Shown: positions 45,529 to 47,762 of the stretch, in pieces
Layout of the letters: each line of letters starts with the position of its first letter
Numbering within the stretch: position 1 is the first letter of the stretch
From: CAYNLY01 sp964398225
GTDB taxonomy: Bacteria; Pseudomonadota; Zetaproteobacteria; Mariprofundales; Mariprofundaceae
Assembly: GCA_964398225.1 (NCBI GenBank)
Contig: CAYNLY010000005.1
Location: forward strand, 1 to 47,762
Direction: 5' to 3'
Length of the DNA stretch: 47,762 bases
Program-made: the position numbers and the translations under genes
The notes under the pieces: model-generated
What the model was told of the DNA's origin: nothing
Databases searched by the model: none
What the model saw: the letters and a program-made list of their open reading frames with translations, nothing else

Positions 45529-46919
45529 GCGGCCGGCCATGGCAGCCGGATGCGCGGCGCGCCCTGCTCGCATCCCTTCCGGATCCCGGACCGGTCACCT
45601 GGTGCGGCCGCATCCACAAGGTTCTGGGGCCGATGGTCGAGGCCACGGGACTGGCCGCAAGCATCGGGCAGAGCTGCACGATCCATGTCCGGTCCGCCCC
45701 TCCGATCGAAGCCGAAGTGGTCGGCTTCCGTGACCGGATGACGCTGCTGATGCCGGTCGGGCGAACGCTCGGCATCGCCCCGGGTGATGCCGTCGAACAT
45801 CACGGGCAGCCGCCGAGCATCCGGGTGGGCCCGCATCTTCTGGGCCGCGTGCTCGATGCCCGCGGACGGCCGATCGACGGACGCCCGCTGCCCGGCGGCG
45901 GAATGCGACGCCTGCTCCATGCCGAACCGCCGAACCCATTCGAACGCCATCGCATCACCCAGCCGATGCAGCTGGGCGTGCGCGCGATCGACGCCTGCCT
46001 TCCCGCCGGATGGGGGCAGCGGCTCGGGCTGTTTGCCGGCGCCGGCGTCGGGAAGAGTTCCCTGCTCGGGATGATCGCCCGGCATGCCGATGCGGATGTC
46101 CATGTGATCGCGCTTGTCGGCGAGCGTTCGCGCGAAGTACGCGAATTCCTCGACACCGCAATCGGCGAAGAGGCGCTTCAGCGCTGCATCGTCGTCGTGG
46201 CAACCTCGGACATGCCGCCCGTGCTTCGCATCCGCGCCGCGCTGATGGCTACTGCGATTGCCGAACATTTCCGCGACAAAGGACAACGCGTGCTTCTGAT
46301 GATGGACTCGCTCACCCGCTTCGCGCAGGCCCAGCGCGAGATCGGACTGATGCTGGGCGAACCGCCCGCAGCGAAGGGATACACGCCCTCCTGCTTCGCC
46401 CGGCTTGCCGAACTGCTCGAGCGCGCGGGGCCGGGAACGGGACAAGGCGACATCAGCGCGATCTACACCGTGCTCGTCGAGGGCGACGACGTGCAGGCCG
46501 ACCCCGTGGCCGATGCGGCGATGGCCGTGCTGGACGGCCACATCGCACTCGACCGGCGTCTGGCCGAGCGCGGGCATTTCCCCGCCATCAATCTTCTGGC
46601 CAGCGTCAGCCGGCTGGCCACCCAGTTGCTGGATGCGCGGCAGCTGGAAGCCGTGCGTCATTTTCGTCGCGCGCTGGCGCTTTACGAACGCATGGAAGAC
46701 ATGGTGCATCTCGGCGCCTACGAGGCGGGCAGCAATCCGGAGCTCGACCGCATCCTGCTGCACCTGCCCAGGATCCAGGCATTTTTGCAGCAGCAAGTCG
46801 AGGAATCCTGCCCCCGGGACGAGTCGGCACGGCGCTTGCTTGAACTGGTGGCGATGCTGAACGCCCATGGAGGACAGGATGAATCTCAAGGCCGCCGAAC
46901 TTCTCACCCGACTGGCTGA
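45525..46919 (+). CDS. fliI: Flagellum-specific ATP synthase FliI
   Basis: Hexameric ATPase of the flagellar type III export apparatus. A 464-residue protein with the N-terminal barrel (CGRIHKVLGPMVEATG), Walker A FAGAGVGKSSLL (near 171-182), EREVREF-like SRVREFLD region, Walker B VLLMMDSLTRFAQAQREIGL and the YTPSCFARLAELLERAG motif. ATG 45525 forms an ATGA overlap with fliH. Its 3' end overlaps the fliJ start by 41 nt, in a C-terminal stretch (after residue 447) that is not conserved. Confidence 0.98.
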   Translation: MSGRPWQPDARRALLASLPDPGPVTWCGRIHKVLGPMVEATGLAASIGQSCTIHVRSAPPIEAEVVGFRDRMTLLMPVGRTLGIAPGDAVEHHGQPPSIRVGPHLLGRVLDARGRPIDGRPLPGGGMRRLLHAEPPNPFERHRITQPMQLGVRAIDACLPAGWGQRLGLFAGAGVGKSSLLGMIARHADADVHVIALVGERSREVREFLDTAIGEEALQRCIVVVATSDMPPVLRIRAALMATAIAEHFRDKGQRVLLMMDSLTRFAQAQREIGLMLGEPPAAKGYTPSCFARLAELLERAGPGTGQGDISAIYTVLVEGDDVQADPVADAAMAVLDGHIALDRRLAERGHFPAINLLASVSRLATQLLDARQLEAVRHFRRALALYERMEDMVHLGAYEAGSNPELDRILLHLPRIQAFLQQQVEESCPRDESARRLLELVAMLNAHGGQDESQGRRTSHPTG

Positions 46920-47319
46920 CCAGGAACGGGAACGCCTGGAACGCTCGCTTGCCGAAAACACCGAACAACGCATGCGCCTGCAGCGGGAGATCGCCGCCTG
47001 CCGGGCCGCAGCCCAGCATCTGCGCCTGCAGCGGGAGCGCATGCTGAACGGACTCAGCAATGCGGCCACGCTCCTGGCCTTTACCGAAGCGCTGGACGAG
47101 CAGGATCGCATCGCCGAGGAACTGACCCGCCAGTTGCGCGAACTGGACCGCGCGCGGGAGGGCATCCGCTCCTCGCTGGCGCGCGCCCTGCGTACGCACC
47201 GCGCCTACGCGCGAGCCTGGCGCAACGAACAGAAGCGGGCCGAACGGAAGCTTGCGCGCCGCGAACAGGCGGCCCTCGACGAAATGTTCGCCGCCCGCAT
47301 GAAGGCCTCCGCCGCATAA
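46879..47319 (+). CDS. fliJ: Flagellar export protein FliJ
   Basis: Small coiled-coil protein that sits in the FliI ring and links it to the export gate. With this start 146 residues, all helical and very rich in Arg, Glu, Leu and Ala (RLADQERERLERSLAENTEQ). ATG 46879 is chosen because GGAGG lies 5 nt before it; an in-frame ATG at 46867 would add four residues. It overlaps the end of fliI. Identity rests on length, composition and the position after fliI, since the family is poorly conserved. Confidence 0.88.
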   Translation: MNLKAAELLTRLADQERERLERSLAENTEQRMRLQREIAACRAAAQHLRLQRERMLNGLSNAATLLAFTEALDEQDRIAEELTRQLRELDRAREGIRSSLARALRTHRAYARAWRNEQKRAERKLARREQAALDEMFAARMKASAA

Positions 47320-47322
47320 GCG

Positions 47323-47762
47323 ATGAGGCTTGCGAGCTTCCCGACCCTGTTGGCCTCGGCCACGCTGATCGTGGCCGTCAAGGCCGCGGTGCTGGCAGGC
47401 GCCTGGCTTCACCCGACCGGTGCGCATGGGAATCAGGCGATGATGATCCCCGAAGCCCAGGCGCAGCCCGAACCCCCCGCGAAAAAACCGCCGGCGGCCC
47501 CGGCTTCCGGGCCCGCGCCCGAACCGGCAAAGGCCCGGGCGCAAGGCGAAGATCGGGATGCCGCGCCGCTTCCGTCCCTTAGCCGCGAGCGGAAGGCGCT
47601 CGAGGCCCGAAAACAGGAGCTTGCCGAGCTCGAGCGAAAAATCGCCGAAGCCCAGCAGACCCTGAGCAGGCGTCTGGATGAACTGGAAGCGCTCGAAGCG
47701 AGAATCCGCGCGCGCCTGAAAGAGGAAGAAAGCATCAAGGACAAGAAAATCAAGCGCCTGGC
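47323..47762 (+). CDS. MotE-like flagellar protein, cut by window edge
   Basis: About 146 codons, open at the right edge. N-terminal membrane segment (residues 5-27, FPTLLASATLIVAVKAAVL), a Pro/Ala-rich periplasmic linker (45-85), then a Lys/Glu/Arg-rich coiled coil starting at RERKALEARKQELAELERK and running on to IKDKKIKRL. This layout matches MotE, known as a periplasmic chaperone for MotC in Alphaproteobacteria, with a MgtE-N-like domain expected past the edge. ATG 47323 begins 3 nt after the fliJ stop. FliK is the usual gene here in enteric bacteria; that protein has no membrane segment. Confidence 0.75.
   Translation, partial: MRLASFPTLLASATLIVAVKAAVLAGAWLHPTGAHGNQAMMIPEAQAQPEPPAKKPPAAPASGPAPEPAKARAQGEDRDAAPLPSLSRERKALEARKQELAELERKIAEAQQTLSRRLDELEALEARIRARLKEEESIKDKKIKRL

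Noticed and set aside
47386..47408. GG-N10-GC sigma-54-like match in the motE-like coding sequence
   Set aside because: It lacks the TTGC part of the -12 element, lies within a coding region and no gene starts nearby within the window.

Overview
This 47.8 kb window is a densely packed, high-GC (roughly two thirds G+C by eye) chromosomal segment of a flagellated, Gram-negative proteobacterium. The evidence is the murA-hisGDCBHAF order, the grpE-dnaK-dnaJ-dapB cluster behind a sigma-32 type promoter, a FadI/FadJ pair, sigma-54 and FliA type promoters, and a proteobacterial flagellar operon. A MotE-like gene at the right edge and a FleQ-like regulator with an intact receiver domain are less typical of textbook gammaproteobacteria. 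I cannot place the organism below Pseudomonadota. I saw no mobile element, CRISPR array, tRNA or rRNA. No gap between genes reaches 300 bases; the longest are the promoter regions 23641-23827 and 36053-36227.

Left part (1-13.7 kb): thrB (runs off the left edge) diverges from an HPP-family membrane protein gene. Then comes murA and a tightly overlapping histidine operon hisG-D-C-B-H-A-F, without hisI/hisE. After a hairpin follow archease and RtcB (RNA ligase pair), a DedA-family protein, and the three genes of the poorly understood AmmeMemoRadiSam set (Memo-like, AMMECR1-like, radical SAM).

Middle (13.7-31.4 kb): on the minus strand lies a fatty-acid oxidation operon (fadI-like, fadJ-like, acyl-CoA ligase), whose thiolase carries an odd basic N-terminal tail. 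Next is grpE-dnaK-dnaJ-dapB from a near-consensus heat-shock promoter, placed back to back with a strong promoter for rplM-rpsI (plus strand, ending in a classic intrinsic terminator). The minus strand continues with a coupled set: a membrane class III adenylate cyclase, a lipoprotein, ispG and hisS. Upstream of it is a diguanylate cyclase fused to a Rossmann-fold domain. Divergent from that are yhbY and a bolA-family gene.

Right part (31.4-47.8 kb): flagellar and cyclic-di-GMP functions. A sigma-54 type promoter precedes an unknown small gene and a second diguanylate cyclase. Converging on it is an operon behind a FliA-type promoter: a small protein, a single-domain response regulator, an HD-GYP response regulator and a PilZ protein. 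Divergent from that operon is a FleQ/FlrC-like sigma-54 activator, then an exported TPR-like protein, a second activator with a degenerate receiver, and flgB-flgC-fliE-fliF-fliG-fliH-fliI-fliJ-motE. A consensus sigma-54 promoter for the structural genes lies inside the end of the second activator gene. Together these suggest a flagellar cascade (general sigma factor, then sigma-54, then FliA) in which c-di-GMP synthesis is tied to the sigma-54 tier and c-di-GMP breakdown and sensing to the FliA tier.
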